The position numbers and the translations under genes were made by a program. Shown here in pieces: positions 1-7,675 of a stretch of 64,000 bases of DNA. The DNA is from Koleobacter methoxysyntrophicus (GTDB lineage Bacteria > Bacillota > Thermosediminibacteria > Koleobacterales > Koleobacteraceae): NCBI RefSeq assembly GCF_017301615.1, contig NZ_CP059066.1, forward strand, positions 2,153,001 through 2,217,000, read 5' to 3'. The notes under the pieces are model-generated. The model was not told the origin of the DNA. It saw nothing but the letters and a program-made list of their open reading frames with translations, and ran no database searches. Positions within the stretch are counted from its first letter, which is position 1. Each line of letters begins with the position of its first letter.

Positions 1-375
1 CCCTGTATTGGTGAAAATATAGAAAGCGATTTAAATGCAAAAGTCAATGAATATAATGAATCCATTAGGAATTTATGCATAAAGTATGGTGTTGCTTTTG
101 TTGATTTTAATAAATGGCAAAAAGAAATCATTAATAATAGCAATCCGGGAACCGGTTATTTTATTTCGAAAGACCCTTTCGATGTTATGATAGATTCATT
201 AACAACAACCTATCTTGGCTTTTCAAGTTGGATAAGTAAAAAAAGGAAGCTCATTCTAACTGTTGATGGCATCCATTTAAATAAAAATGGTGCGAAAGGT
301 TTAGCACGTTTAATTGAGGAAAATGTGAAGAGTAAAAACAATGGATCTTATCTTTCGGCCCTATGCAAAAGATGA
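1..375 (+). CDS. SGNH/GDSL-type hydrolase, C-terminal part (5' end outside window)
   Basis: The reading frame is open from base 1, so the start lies upstream of the window. About 124 residues are visible. Near the end is VDGIHLNKNGAKGLA, which fits block V (Asp-x-x-His) of the SGNH/GDSL esterase family, the block that supplies the catalytic Asp and His. The segment before it (KYGVAFVDFNKW) fits the strand ahead of the last helix. The Ser and Gly/Asn blocks would lie outside the window. These enzymes remove acyl groups from lipids or glycans; the substrate cannot be told here. Confidence 0.65.
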   Translation, partial: PCIGENIESDLNAKVNEYNESIRNLCIKYGVAFVDFNKWQKEIINNSNPGTGYFISKDPFDVMIDSLTTTYLGFSSWISKKRKLILTVDGIHLNKNGAKGLARLIEENVKSKNNGSYLSALCKR

Positions 376-380
376 TTTGA

Positions 381-510
381 TCAGATGCGCCGAACTCACT
401 CTACATTTTTAAGGTTCAGGCCAACAGGTTGGCAAGTCAGCCCAAACATTTTAAAAACCAAGTCGGCGTAGCCTTGGTCGCCACTGACTGTTGGTTCAAG
501 AGGTCCATTT
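381..510. repeat. Degenerate palindromic intergenic element, copy A
   Basis: This non-coding stretch between the hydrolase tail and the convergent glutamine synthetase gene contains short inverted pairs: GCCAAC/GTTGGC near 419-434 and CCAAG/CTTGG near 459-477. It begins with a block (GCGCCGAACTCACTCT) resembling the start of two other intergenic stretches at 19,478 and 21,241. The similarity is weak and seen only by eye. Confidence 0.3.
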
Positions 511-526
511 TTTGCAAGCATCAAAT

Positions 527-560
527 AACCCTCACCTTAAAAAGATGAGGGTTCATAATT
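527..560. terminator. Hairpin between convergent genes
   Basis: AACCCTCA (527-534) pairs perfectly with TGAGGGTT (546-553). The stem can continue after one mismatch with CTT/AAG, leaving an AAA loop. It lies between two convergent genes, so it may serve both, but neither side has a strong T run. Confidence 0.5.
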
Positions 561-652
561 CTCTATTTTTCACTTTACAAACTTCGGGCAATGTAGCTGA
601 ATCTGAGTGATGCTGTTAAGTTTATCTCTCGTTAGCAGTTCGATAGCATTGC

Positions 653-2632
653 TTACGAACGATTTGCAGAGCCTTGATTTGAAAGGGTTTCAAAATGCAA
701 AATATTTCGCTTGTATTCACTGTACAGAGCCTTTAATTCATTTATTTTAGATGACATTTCCAGTTGAAGTTTAGATACGGTGCTGTAATCCTTTGCGGAA
801 ATAGCTGTTTTGATTTTAGAAAATAGAGATTTTGTATTAGATGTGTCTTTTAAGAGATAGAGTTTCAGATCATTAATTTTATTCCAGCGTTCTTTATCAA
901 GGGAGTTTTCTTCTTCATCGTGTAAACGAATACATGAGCGAACTAATTCTATATTTTCCGGTATTATCCTATCTCGCAATTCCATAACCCATCGATGGAG
1001 CATAGCATGGGTATAGGAATTTATCAATTTTTGTGTAAATACATTGCCATGTTTTAGCACCTCTGTCTTTTCGGGGAATTTGTTTAGGTTTTCAACTGCT
1101 TCCCAGACGGTAGCCGGGGGAGTACCGAAGAGCTTATTTCTTTCTTCAGGAGTATAGTACTCAAAAACATCCTCTTCACTCCGGTAAGCCCTGTCTTTTT
1201 CAAGGTAATCGCTTTCCTCACCGGGTTTTTTAGAGAATTCCTTTTCCAGTTCTTCAGAGGTTTTGCCGCTTTTTGCTGCATATCCGATCCCATCAATCAT
1301 TGACTGATAAATAGCTGCAAGGGCTAGATATGTGTTTGTATGGGGGTTTGGGGAACGCACTTCAAAACGGGTAGCCAGTGGGTTTGACTTATCCCGTATT
1401 AAACCTACAAGGACAGTTCTGTTTCTCGACGGCATATTAACAGAATGACCTATGGAAGCTACAATACAGACAGGAGCCTCGAATCCCGGTTTCAACCGAT
1501 TAAATGCATTATTGGTGCATGTTATAAATGTCCCTACTACTTCATAGTTTTTCAGTAATCCCATTAGAGCTCCCCAACCTGCAGGGCTTAAATAATCCTT
1601 TTCCGGGTTTATCGGGGTAAAAAGATTTTTTATGCTGCCGTCCTTCATTCTGACCGCAATCCCTACATGAGTATGTTCTCCATTACCTGCAACCCCTTCT
1701 ATCGGTTTTGGCATAAATGTGACTTCCAGACCGTGCTGGCGGAAAACCTCTTTAATGGCGATTCGGGCAAGGAGTTCATTATCTGCTGCCTGCAGGGGAT
1801 AGGAGTATTTCCAATCGATTTCAATTTGTTCCATTACATGGCTGAAACGGCCTTCGCCACCCAGCTGGGCCGTTACACCCCCTACCTCTTTATGCCCCAT
1901 TTCGGGATTCAAACCATACCTTTCAAGCAAAATCAGGGATTTTTCCAGAGATGTCCTTACATTGCCTTTTGTTCTTTTCCAGTACTGTTCCTGAAGGACC
2001 TGGGAGACCGTTAACTGGTCGATGTCTGCCTTATCCCCTGGGGTTTTTACCCAGAATTCCAGCTCAGTGGCTGCGGTTAATACTATATCAACCACATCTT
2101 CTGGATCTATACCAATATTGCGAGCAAAAGACGGATACTCAGAGAGGTATTTTTTGATCTGCTTTTTTGCATTTTCCTGAGCTTTGACAAGTATTGAACG
2201 GGAATCGACCCTTTCACCTCCGTGAACAAGAAAAGACGGAATCCTAAGTGTACCTACGGGCAGGCCCGTCTTTGAGTCTATATGTTCATAATTGTAGTCT
2301 ACGGTCCAGTTAACAGAAGCATCTGCCATTAAATCAACCTTTGCATTATTGATGGTAACAATACCGGGGAGAACTACACTTGAACCGTCTGTCTGGATTC
2401 CTCCGTTCAGGAATTCTTCTATTTCTTTAAAGAATACTGAAATAGGTATTTTTTCATCGGTATCATTACCATCCAGGTCAATACCTACAAGAGAAACGAA
2501 TTTAATCTCGGGGTGATTGTTGAGCAGGTCTTTTATCTTTTCAGGAGTTCTACCTTCAGGTGGAATAAAGTACAGCAGTCTGTCTTCCCAGGATAGATCC
2601 GGTTGTTTAAACAGGTATTTGCTATCAGCCAT
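653..2632 (-). CDS. Glutamine synthetase family protein (long form)
   Basis: Probable ATP-dependent ligase of the glutamine synthetase family, joining ammonia to glutamate in the cytoplasm. Visible signatures are ATELEFWV near residue 188 (metal/substrate-binding strand), NGEHTHVGI near 317 and RFEVRSPNPHTNTYLALA near 422, the counterpart of the RxExRxPDxxxNPYL region. The protein has 659 residues, longer than type I enzymes (about 440-470). The extra length is a charged, helical C-terminal tail, so it is closer in size to type III enzymes. The ATG at 2632 is chosen because GGAGAGGAG lies just upstream; a TTG six codons earlier would put that site inside the gene. No regulator gene is adjacent. 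Confidence 0.85.
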   Translation of the reverse strand: MADSKYLFKQPDLSWEDRLLYFIPPEGRTPEKIKDLLNNHPEIKFVSLVGIDLDGNDTDEKIPISVFFKEIEEFLNGGIQTDGSSVVLPGIVTINNAKVDLMADASVNWTVDYNYEHIDSKTGLPVGTLRIPSFLVHGGERVDSRSILVKAQENAKKQIKKYLSEYPSFARNIGIDPEDVVDIVLTAATELEFWVKTPGDKADIDQLTVSQVLQEQYWKRTKGNVRTSLEKSLILLERYGLNPEMGHKEVGGVTAQLGGEGRFSHVMEQIEIDWKYSYPLQAADNELLARIAIKEVFRQHGLEVTFMPKPIEGVAGNGEHTHVGIAVRMKDGSIKNLFTPINPEKDYLSPAGWGALMGLLKNYEVVGTFITCTNNAFNRLKPGFEAPVCIVASIGHSVNMPSRNRTVLVGLIRDKSNPLATRFEVRSPNPHTNTYLALAAIYQSMIDGIGYAAKSGKTSEELEKEFSKKPGEESDYLEKDRAYRSEEDVFEYYTPEERNKLFGTPPATVWEAVENLNKFPEKTEVLKHGNVFTQKLINSYTHAMLHRWVMELRDRIIPENIELVRSCIRLHDEEENSLDKERWNKINDLKLYLLKDTSNTKSLFSKIKTAISAKDYSTVSKLQLEMSSKINELKALYSEYKRNILHFETLSNQGSANRS

Positions 2633-2754
2633 ATATTTTCTCCTCTCCAAAAAAACTATTTATTTAATTTTATATTAACTATTTTTACAAATCAAGCACC
2701 GGCTGCTACCTACTTAAATTTTACACTGCCCTTGAGTTTATTTTTGACAGGGGG

Positions 2755-2790
2755 AAAAACAATTAAAGCGGGGTATATAGTCCCCACTTT
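2755..2790 (-). terminator. Rho-independent terminator after the coat gene pair
   Basis: On the minus strand AAAG-T-GGGG and CCCC-G-CTTT form a stem around an ACTATATA loop, followed by AATTGTTTTT. It lies just past the CotF-type gene stop. Confidence 0.7.
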
Positions 2791-2812
2791 AGTTGTCCGG
2801 TAATGTAATTAA

Positions 2813-3178
2813 TTAATGGGTTATATCCTGAAAAGGAAACTGGGTTTTGTAATTTTCAAACTGTTGTTGAACCTGCTGTATTTCCTGCCTTTCGGCACCT
2901 TGCAGTGAATACCAACCCTTTTTAAACATCAGGTTAAATATTTCTCTTGTGCATTGATGGGTTTCGGCGAGGATCTTGTTGAGGTCACCATAGAGGTTAA
3001 TGTGGCTTGCTTCCCTAACAAATATATTTAGATTTTCCGTAAGATATTTTTCCGTTGAAAGGGCATCATTGAGGAAGTCCCTGTCATTCATTTCAGGGCC
3101 TTTTACATTTTGCAAACCACTTTGAGGGTTTTTAATTTCTCTTCTGTTTTGCTGGTTTTGCTGTTGCTGATAATCCAT
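2813..3178 (-). CDS. Spore coat protein, CotF family
   Basis: A 121-residue protein with a Gln-rich N-terminus (residues 1-30) followed by a CotF-type coat domain. The domain is marked by MNDRDFLNDALSTEKYLTEN near residue 31 and ETHQCTREIFNLMFKKGWY near 70-90. The family is helical and ferritin-like and associates with the spore coat. GGAGGT lies six bases before the ATG. It is the second gene of a pair, 15 bases after its upstream neighbour, and a terminator follows it. Confidence 0.85.
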   Translation of the reverse strand: MDYQQQQNQQNRREIKNPQSGLQNVKGPEMNDRDFLNDALSTEKYLTENLNIFVREASHINLYGDLNKILAETHQCTREIFNLMFKKGWYSLQGAERQEIQQVQQQFENYKTQFPFQDITH

Positions 3179-3193
3179 GTTTATACCTCCAAT

Positions 3194-3454
3194 CTATGAA
3201 ATTGATTTCTTTACATCTACATGTTTTAAGAGTATTTCATAATGCTTTTGGTGCATTTTACCTGCCCTTTCCAGGATGTTCCTTACTTCTGCATCACTGC
3301 ATTCCCTGGCAAAATGATAACATTTTTTCATTGCCGTAAGTTCCCATGACATAGCGTCCTTCAAATATGCCAGATCTTTTGTAGTAATGATTTCAGGGGG
3401 CTGGTCCATTACCCTTGTTTGGGCGGTTTGGCCTTGAGTTTCCATGTATTCCAT
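3194..3454 (-). CDS. Small coat-associated helical protein (CotF-like partner)
   Basis: An 86-residue protein whose core (TTKDLAYLKDAMSWELTAMK, then HFARECSDAEVRNILERAG and MHQKHYEILL) reads as a short ferritin-like two-helix unit, as seen in small spore coat proteins paired with CotF homologues. The start at 3454 is set by AAAGGAGG nine bases upstream; longer readings would include the ribosome site. A CATACTAT motif at 3489-3496 on this strand resembles a mother-cell sigma (E or K) -10 box, but no -35 is clear. Function is inferred from the family and the neighbour. Confidence 0.65.
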   Translation of the reverse strand: MEYMETQGQTAQTRVMDQPPEIITTKDLAYLKDAMSWELTAMKKCYHFARECSDAEVRNILERAGKMHQKHYEILLKHVDVKKSIS

Positions 3455-3565
3455 TATTAATTTCCTCCTTTTCCTGATGTTTTCTTTAATAGTATGGCTG
3501 ATAAACAAGGTTTTAATGTGTAAATTTAGTTAAAAACAGATTTTTTTAAATATTAAGTTTGGTTT

Positions 3566-3595
3566 TTGATTCTATATGATGATATACTATATAAT
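3566..3595 (+). promoter_or_regulatory. Sigma-A-type promoter for the zinc-ribbon/DUF2007 gene
   Basis: TTGATT (3566-3571) and TATAAT (3590-3595) are separated by 18 bases, about 50 bases upstream of the ATG at 3643. Confidence 0.5.
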
Positions 3596-3642
3596 AAGTT
3601 ACTTCCTTTAAATTTCTAAATTTCTAGAACGGGGGAAAGATA

Positions 3643-3981
3643 ATGCCTTTTTGCCCTAAGTGCAAAGCCGAGTACAGAAAAGGCTTTAAAATCTGTGCCG
3701 ACTGTAATGAAAAGTTAGTAGATGTTCTGGAAGAAGATAAAAAAAATGACTATAAAAATAGGAGTGAGAAATGGGTATATTTAATGAGTACATATAATGA
3801 TTTGGAGGCCGATATTGTTATCGGATTATTAAACAATTATGGGATTAAAGCAATAAAACAGTATTCGGGGCCTTACCAGTATTTAAAGGTATATATGGGT
3901 ACTGCCTTTAATGTAAAAATCCTTGTTCCTGAATCCCTTTTAAATCAGGCTAAAGAAATTATTGAGAATACGGTAATTTAA
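3643..3981 (+). CDS. Zinc-ribbon plus DUF2007 (signal-transducing-like) protein
   Basis: A 112-residue cytoplasmic protein. Its N-terminus holds CPKC (residues 4-7) and CADC (17-20), a four-Cys zinc ribbon. The rest (VYLMSTYNDLEADIVIGLL, then VKILVPESLLNQAKEII) matches the DUF2007 layout, a small PII-like fold of unknown ligand. GGGGGAAAG precedes the ATG. It appears to have its own promoter and is followed after 68 bases by the DUF815 ATPase. The biological role is unknown. Confidence 0.7.
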   Translation: MPFCPKCKAEYRKGFKICADCNEKLVDVLEEDKKNDYKNRSEKWVYLMSTYNDLEADIVIGLLNNYGIKAIKQYSGPYQYLKVYMGTAFNVKILVPESLLNQAKEIIENTVI

Positions 3982-4049
3982 TTCCTGATCCTTCAAGACA
4001 TTAGTTTTAGTCAAAATTAAATCAAGGAAAAGGGAAAGGGGTAATTCGT

Positions 4050-5456
4050 ATGCCGGTCCTAAGTAAAGACCATATTTATTCTATATATCTGGGGATAAAA
4101 TGTTTAGTGGTTTTTAGAGATGTAACAAAATATGATGCCCTGTTTAAAAAATTCAACGCTTTTCTGGAAATTATCTTGAAAAAAGATTCATCTGTCGAAG
4201 AACTGCTGGATTCCTATTCCTCATTTGTAAACAGATTATTCAAAATTAAAGAAGAAGCTTTAGATCGGGATTCAGGGGATATATGGCAAAACCACATACT
4301 AAACACCATATTGTCCGATGAAAACATTTTTTCATTAAAGGCCGAGTCGGGGAAAATAGGAAGTCTAGAATCACCTCTAGTTAATAATTTCAAAAATGAT
4401 TTGCTTCTTCTCCAGCAAATCTATAAGGATTTTTCATTACCCAATATTGAGAAGGCTGTTAAAGAAAAAATATCGAAAATATTACTGGATTCAGATAGTG
4501 ATAATGTAATAAAAAATCAAATATCTGCCTTTCTTCCTAGCATAGACAGGGTAATACCTGAATCTGAAAATAGGTTTCTGAACTTTTATCTTGAAGAGTC
4601 TAATAATATAAAAAGGGTTTTAGCTTCCTCTTCTGATTGGCGAAATAACGTGGAAGCCTTAGTAGATTTTTACAGAAATGTAGGCTGCGGGAAATTGGGC
4701 AGGTTTCTTGCCTTTAAATGGGTGAGGAGGCAGAAAGGGGGTTATTTAGCAGGAATCCCCAACCCGGATCCTATTCGTCTTGAAGATTTAATAGGATATG
4801 AAGAGCAGAGAACCGAGGTTGTAAGGAATACACAGCAATTTGTAAAGGGCTATCCTGCAAATAATATGCTTCTTTATGGGGATAGGGGAACAGGTAAATC
4901 CTCAACAATTAAAGCCCTCATTCACAAATTTGGTATAAATGGCCTGAGATTGATTCAGGTTTCAAAAGATAGCCTGGCTGATCTGCCTGATATTCTTGAA
5001 GTAATCAGGGAGCGGCCTTATAGATTCATCATATTTATTGATGACTTGTCTTTTGAAGAATATGAGACAGAGTATAAGTATTTAAAAGCAGTGTTAGAAG
5101 GAAATTTAGAAGCAAAACCCGATAATGTCGTGATATATGCCACATCCAACCGCAGACACCTGGTTAAAGAATTTTTATCCGATGTAGAAAAAACAGGGGA
5201 AATAAGAGCTCAGGATACCGTCCAGGAGAAGCTTTCTCTGTCAGATAGATTCGGAATTACGGTAATATTCCCTACACCGGACCAGGAAACTTATCTGAAA
5301 ATTGTAGAAGGTCTTGCAGAACAGAAGAAACTGAATATAGAAAAAGATAAATTGCGAAAATTAGCTCTTCAATGGGAAATATGGCATAATGAGCGGTCAG
5401 GCAGAACGGCAAAACAGTTTATTGACGACTTGCAAGGAAAGTTAGGTTTATATTGA
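4050..5456 (+). CDS. AAA-type ATP-binding protein, DUF815 family
   Basis: A 468-residue protein. The N-terminal 240 residues are helical and poorly conserved. The AAA-type ATPase core follows: EEQRTEVVRNTQQFV before the P-loop, Walker A GDRGTGKS near residues 277-284, Walker B FIIFIDDLSF near 326-335 and the sensor-like VVIYATSNRRHL. This combination is typical of DUF815 ATPases, which are widespread in Clostridia and of unknown substrate. GGGAAAGGGG precedes the ATG. No partner gene is obvious. Confidence 0.8.
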   Translation: MPVLSKDHIYSIYLGIKCLVVFRDVTKYDALFKKFNAFLEIILKKDSSVEELLDSYSSFVNRLFKIKEEALDRDSGDIWQNHILNTILSDENIFSLKAESGKIGSLESPLVNNFKNDLLLLQQIYKDFSLPNIEKAVKEKISKILLDSDSDNVIKNQISAFLPSIDRVIPESENRFLNFYLEESNNIKRVLASSSDWRNNVEALVDFYRNVGCGKLGRFLAFKWVRRQKGGYLAGIPNPDPIRLEDLIGYEEQRTEVVRNTQQFVKGYPANNMLLYGDRGTGKSSTIKALIHKFGINGLRLIQVSKDSLADLPDILEVIRERPYRFIIFIDDLSFEEYETEYKYLKAVLEGNLEAKPDNVVIYATSNRRHLVKEFLSDVEKTGEIRAQDTVQEKLSLSDRFGITVIFPTPDQETYLKIVEGLAEQKKLNIEKDKLRKLALQWEIWHNERSGRTAKQFIDDLQGKLGLY

Positions 5457-5555
5457 ATATACAATGGGATTTTCTTTGATAATTTTAGAAATATTAATTA
5501 GACAAATGGGGGAACATATTATTATAAAGTAAACTTTAAAGGAGGCAGATTGGAT

Positions 5556-5753
5556 ATGGATATTCGAAGCGTAATACTCAATAATATGAAAGGCAAATCA
5601 AAGGAGGAAATAAGGGGTTTTATTCAGGATGCTGTTGATAAAAAAGAAGAACTGGCCCTTCCGGGAATGGGTATTCTTTTTGAAACTATGTGGCAGAAAA
5701 GCAGTGAAGAACAAAAGAATACATTGATGGACTGGTTGGTAAAGGCTATTTGA
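5556..5753 (+). CDS. sspI: Small acid-soluble spore protein, SspI type
   Basis: A 65-residue protein resembling Bacillus SspI, with the central LPGMGILFETMWQKSS aligning to the family's LPGLGVLFEVIWQ block and a following EEQKNTLMDWL. SspI-type proteins are minor acid-soluble proteins made in the forespore late in sporulation. The ATG at 5556 has GGAGG ten bases upstream; a TTG six bases earlier is only four bases from it and looks less likely. CATATTA at 5515-5521 fits a sigma-G -10 box, but no -35 partner is at the right distance. Confidence 0.8.
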   Translation: MDIRSVILNNMKGKSKEEIRGFIQDAVDKKEELALPGMGILFETMWQKSSEEQKNTLMDWLVKAI

Positions 5754-5783
5754 GATATCTTATTCAGCCATGAATCACATAAG

Positions 5784-5829
5784 ATGGGCCTTTTTCCAAA
5801 ATGGGAGTAATAAAAAAGGCTCATTTTTT
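5784..5829 (+). terminator. Rho-independent terminator after sspI
   Basis: ATGGGCCTTTTT (5784-5795) pairs with AAAAAGGCTCAT (5813-5824) with one G-T pair, followed by TTTTT. Confidence 0.8.
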
Positions 5830-5834
5830 ATTTG

Positions 5835-6000
5835 AGTTTATCCTGCAAAGAACCATGGCGGCGTGGAGGACAGTGGCTGTTGCACTTTATAATACATATC
5901 ATGAGATATGGAAAGCAGTGCATCACTTAAAAGCGACAGTCGATTTAAGAGAATATGAAGGCTTTTCCGGACACCGGGGGCCAGTTGCCTGATTATTAAC
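5835..6000. other. Unexplained intergenic stretch, more G+C-rich than its flanks
   Basis: Between the sspI terminator and the ATP-grasp gene. It contains an open frame from ATG 5854 (45 codons, beginning MAAWRTVAVALYNTYH) but no ribosome site near it, and no RNA family I recognise. The base composition differs visibly from the AT-rich flanks. Confidence 0.3.
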
Positions 6001-6077
6001 AAAAGTCTATTGTAGTAGAGATATATTGGTGTTATAATTATTCTGCTGATTTATAATTATGAATGGGGGAATAGTTA

Positions 6078-7076
6078 ATGTATAACATAGGATTAACTTA
6101 TAATCTAAGAAAAGGGGTAAATAATGCAGTTGAAGATGAAGAAGCTGAATTAGATGACTGGCAGACCGTAGAAGACATTAAAAAAGCTATTGAATCTCTG
6201 GGTTGCAATGTTATACTTTTGGAAGCTACAGGGGATATAATTTATGAAATACCAAAATATAAAATCGATATTGTATTCAATTTTGCCGAGGGGTTAAAAG
6301 GCCGAGGAAGGGAAGCTCAAATACCTGCTTTATTAAACCTTTTAAAAATCCCTTTTACCGGCTCAGACGAAACAACTTTAGGAGTAGCTTTGGACAAAGC
6401 ACTTGCAAAAAAGATAGTTTCATATTCAGGTATCAAAACCCCTAAATTTCAGCTTTTTTTTAGTCCAAATGAAAAATTAAAAAAGACCTTAAAATTTCCT
6501 TTAATAGTAAAACCTAATGCTGAAGGTTCCAGCAAAGGGATAAGTGATACAGCTATTGCTGAAAATGAAAAAGAACTAAAGGAACTAATTGAACGTAATA
6601 TTAAAAACTATAATCAATCAGCCCTAGTTGAGGAATTTATAAAAGGAAGGGAATTTACCATAGGCCTAATAGGCAACAGAGATTCTCTAGAAATATTACC
6701 AATAATGGAAATAATATTTAAAAACACCCCTACTAAATACAATTTTTATAGTTATAAAGTAAAAAAAGAATCCAGCAAATTCATAAAATACGTGTGTCCT
6801 GCAAAACTGTTACCCCAGGAAGAAAGGAAAATAAAGAGATTCGGACAGAGGATTTTCAATGCCTTGCAATGCCAGGATGTTGCACGGATAGATTTAAGGC
6901 TGTCTGAAGAAGATAATGAACCTTACTTTCTTGAAATAAATCCCTTACCGGGTCTGGTGAAGGGATATAGCGACCTGCCTTTAATAGCTGAATCGATCGG
7001 GATATCATATGAGGAACTGATTAAAAAAATCTTGAATGCAGCACTGAAAAGGTATAATATGAAAGAGATCTGCTGA
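6078..7076 (+). CDS. ATP-grasp ligase of the D-alanine-D-alanine ligase family
   Basis: A 332-residue cytoplasmic ligase of the D-Ala-D-Ala ligase type. Visible blocks are VFNFAEGLKGRGREAQIPALL near residue 71-91 (substrate entry), PLIVKPNAEGSSKGI near 141-155 (ATP-binding loop), VEEFIKGREFTIG near 183-195, and the metal-binding ARIDLRLSEED followed by PYFLEINPLPGL. True Ddl enzymes share all of these, but many relatives use other amino acids, and the gene is far from the mur cluster. GGGGGAATA precedes the ATG. A terminator follows. Confidence 0.75.
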   Translation: MYNIGLTYNLRKGVNNAVEDEEAELDDWQTVEDIKKAIESLGCNVILLEATGDIIYEIPKYKIDIVFNFAEGLKGRGREAQIPALLNLLKIPFTGSDETTLGVALDKALAKKIVSYSGIKTPKFQLFFSPNEKLKKTLKFPLIVKPNAEGSSKGISDTAIAENEKELKELIERNIKNYNQSALVEEFIKGREFTIGLIGNRDSLEILPIMEIIFKNTPTKYNFYSYKVKKESSKFIKYVCPAKLLPQEERKIKRFGQRIFNALQCQDVARIDLRLSEEDNEPYFLEINPLPGLVKGYSDLPLIAESIGISYEELIKKILNAALKRYNMKEIC

Positions 7077-7079
7077 CTA

Positions 7080-7110
7080 TAGAGAGGTTTAAAACCCCTC
7101 TATTTTGCTT
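7080..7110 (+). terminator. Rho-independent terminator after the ATP-grasp gene
   Basis: TAGAGAGGTTT pairs with AAACCCCTCTA across one A-C mismatch, followed by TTTTGCTTTT. Confidence 0.6.
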
Positions 7111-7243
7111 TTAGGGTATATATTAAAAGAAAAATGAAAAAGAAGGGCTTAAATAAGTCAATTATGTAGGAAATAAATAATCCTTCTCGAATATATATAA
7201 AAAATATATATAAATACAATTATTGAACATAAAGGTGATTTAT

Positions 7244-7591
7244 GTGATTAAAGAATTGCTTTTATCCTTAATGAATCGTTTGGGAATGCTAATGATGCTG
7301 GCTCTATTCCTATCTCGAACAAAGCTGTTTAAAAGACTTGTTACTAAACAGAATATTACATTTCAAGAAAAACTTATGTTGACACTGATTTTCGGCATTC
7401 TTGGGTCTTTGGGGAGTTATTTCAGTATCAGTTTCCATGGGGCTCTTGTTAATACGAGGATAATAGGGGTAGCTGCCGGCGGTTTATTGGGAGGGCCGTT
7501 AGTCGGGTTTGGAGCCGGGCTTTTAGCAGGGGTCCATCGATGGTTTATTGACATCGGCGGATCGTTTCACCTATTTCACCACATTATTTAA
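7244..7591 (+). pseudogene. LytS-type 5TM sensor, truncated N-terminal fragment
   Basis: The 115 residues read as the membrane domain of a LytS-type sensor (5TM-5TMR_LYT): NRLGMLMMLALFLSRTKLFK, then EKLMLTLIFGILGSLGSY and VNTRIIGVAAGGLLGGPLVG followed by GLLAGVHRW. In intact relatives the text goes on to the last membrane helices, a GAF domain and a histidine kinase. Here the similarity stops after HRWFIDIGG and the frame closes about ten codons later. The GTG at 7244 is chosen because AAAGGTGA lies five bases upstream. Without a kinase part it cannot signal in the usual way; it is best read as a broken gene. Confidence 0.65.
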
Positions 7592-7674
7592 AAATAAATG
7601 GACAAAGATACAACCTTGTAGAGATTGCAGGTGAATGGGCACAGATAAAAATATATCCGGCAAGGAGGGATTGA
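7561..7674 (+). pseudogene. C-terminal remnant of a DUF1850-like, TRAP-associated protein
   Basis: In the frame ending at TGA 7672-7674, the text YLKINGQRYNLVEIAGEWA continues to the stop. It resembles the C-terminus of DUF1850 proteins, which sit directly upstream of fused TRAP permeases and end in a pattern like LxINGKxYxLxEYxxxGxWxxI. The frame differs from that of the LytS fragment and has no start of its own: it opens after a stop at 7549-7551. The remnant ends two bases before the TRAP permease ATG. The DUF1850 assignment is from memory of the family pattern. Confidence 0.5.
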
Positions 7675-7675
7675 A

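Noticed and set aside
1667-2014. 115-codon open frame on the plus strand
   Set aside because: Shadow of the glutamine synthetase family gene on the other strand.
3489-3496. CATACTAT as a sigma-E or sigma-K -10 box for the coat gene pair (minus strand)
   Set aside because: No convincing -35 element at the right distance; noted only in the gene entry.
5515-5521. CATATTA as a sigma-G -10 box for sspI
   Set aside because: No GHATR-type -35 lies 17-18 bases upstream, so I did not call a promoter.
5801-5992. 63-codon open frame after sspI
   Set aside because: Its start lies inside the sspI terminator and it has no ribosome site; the downstream part is listed only as unexplained sequence.
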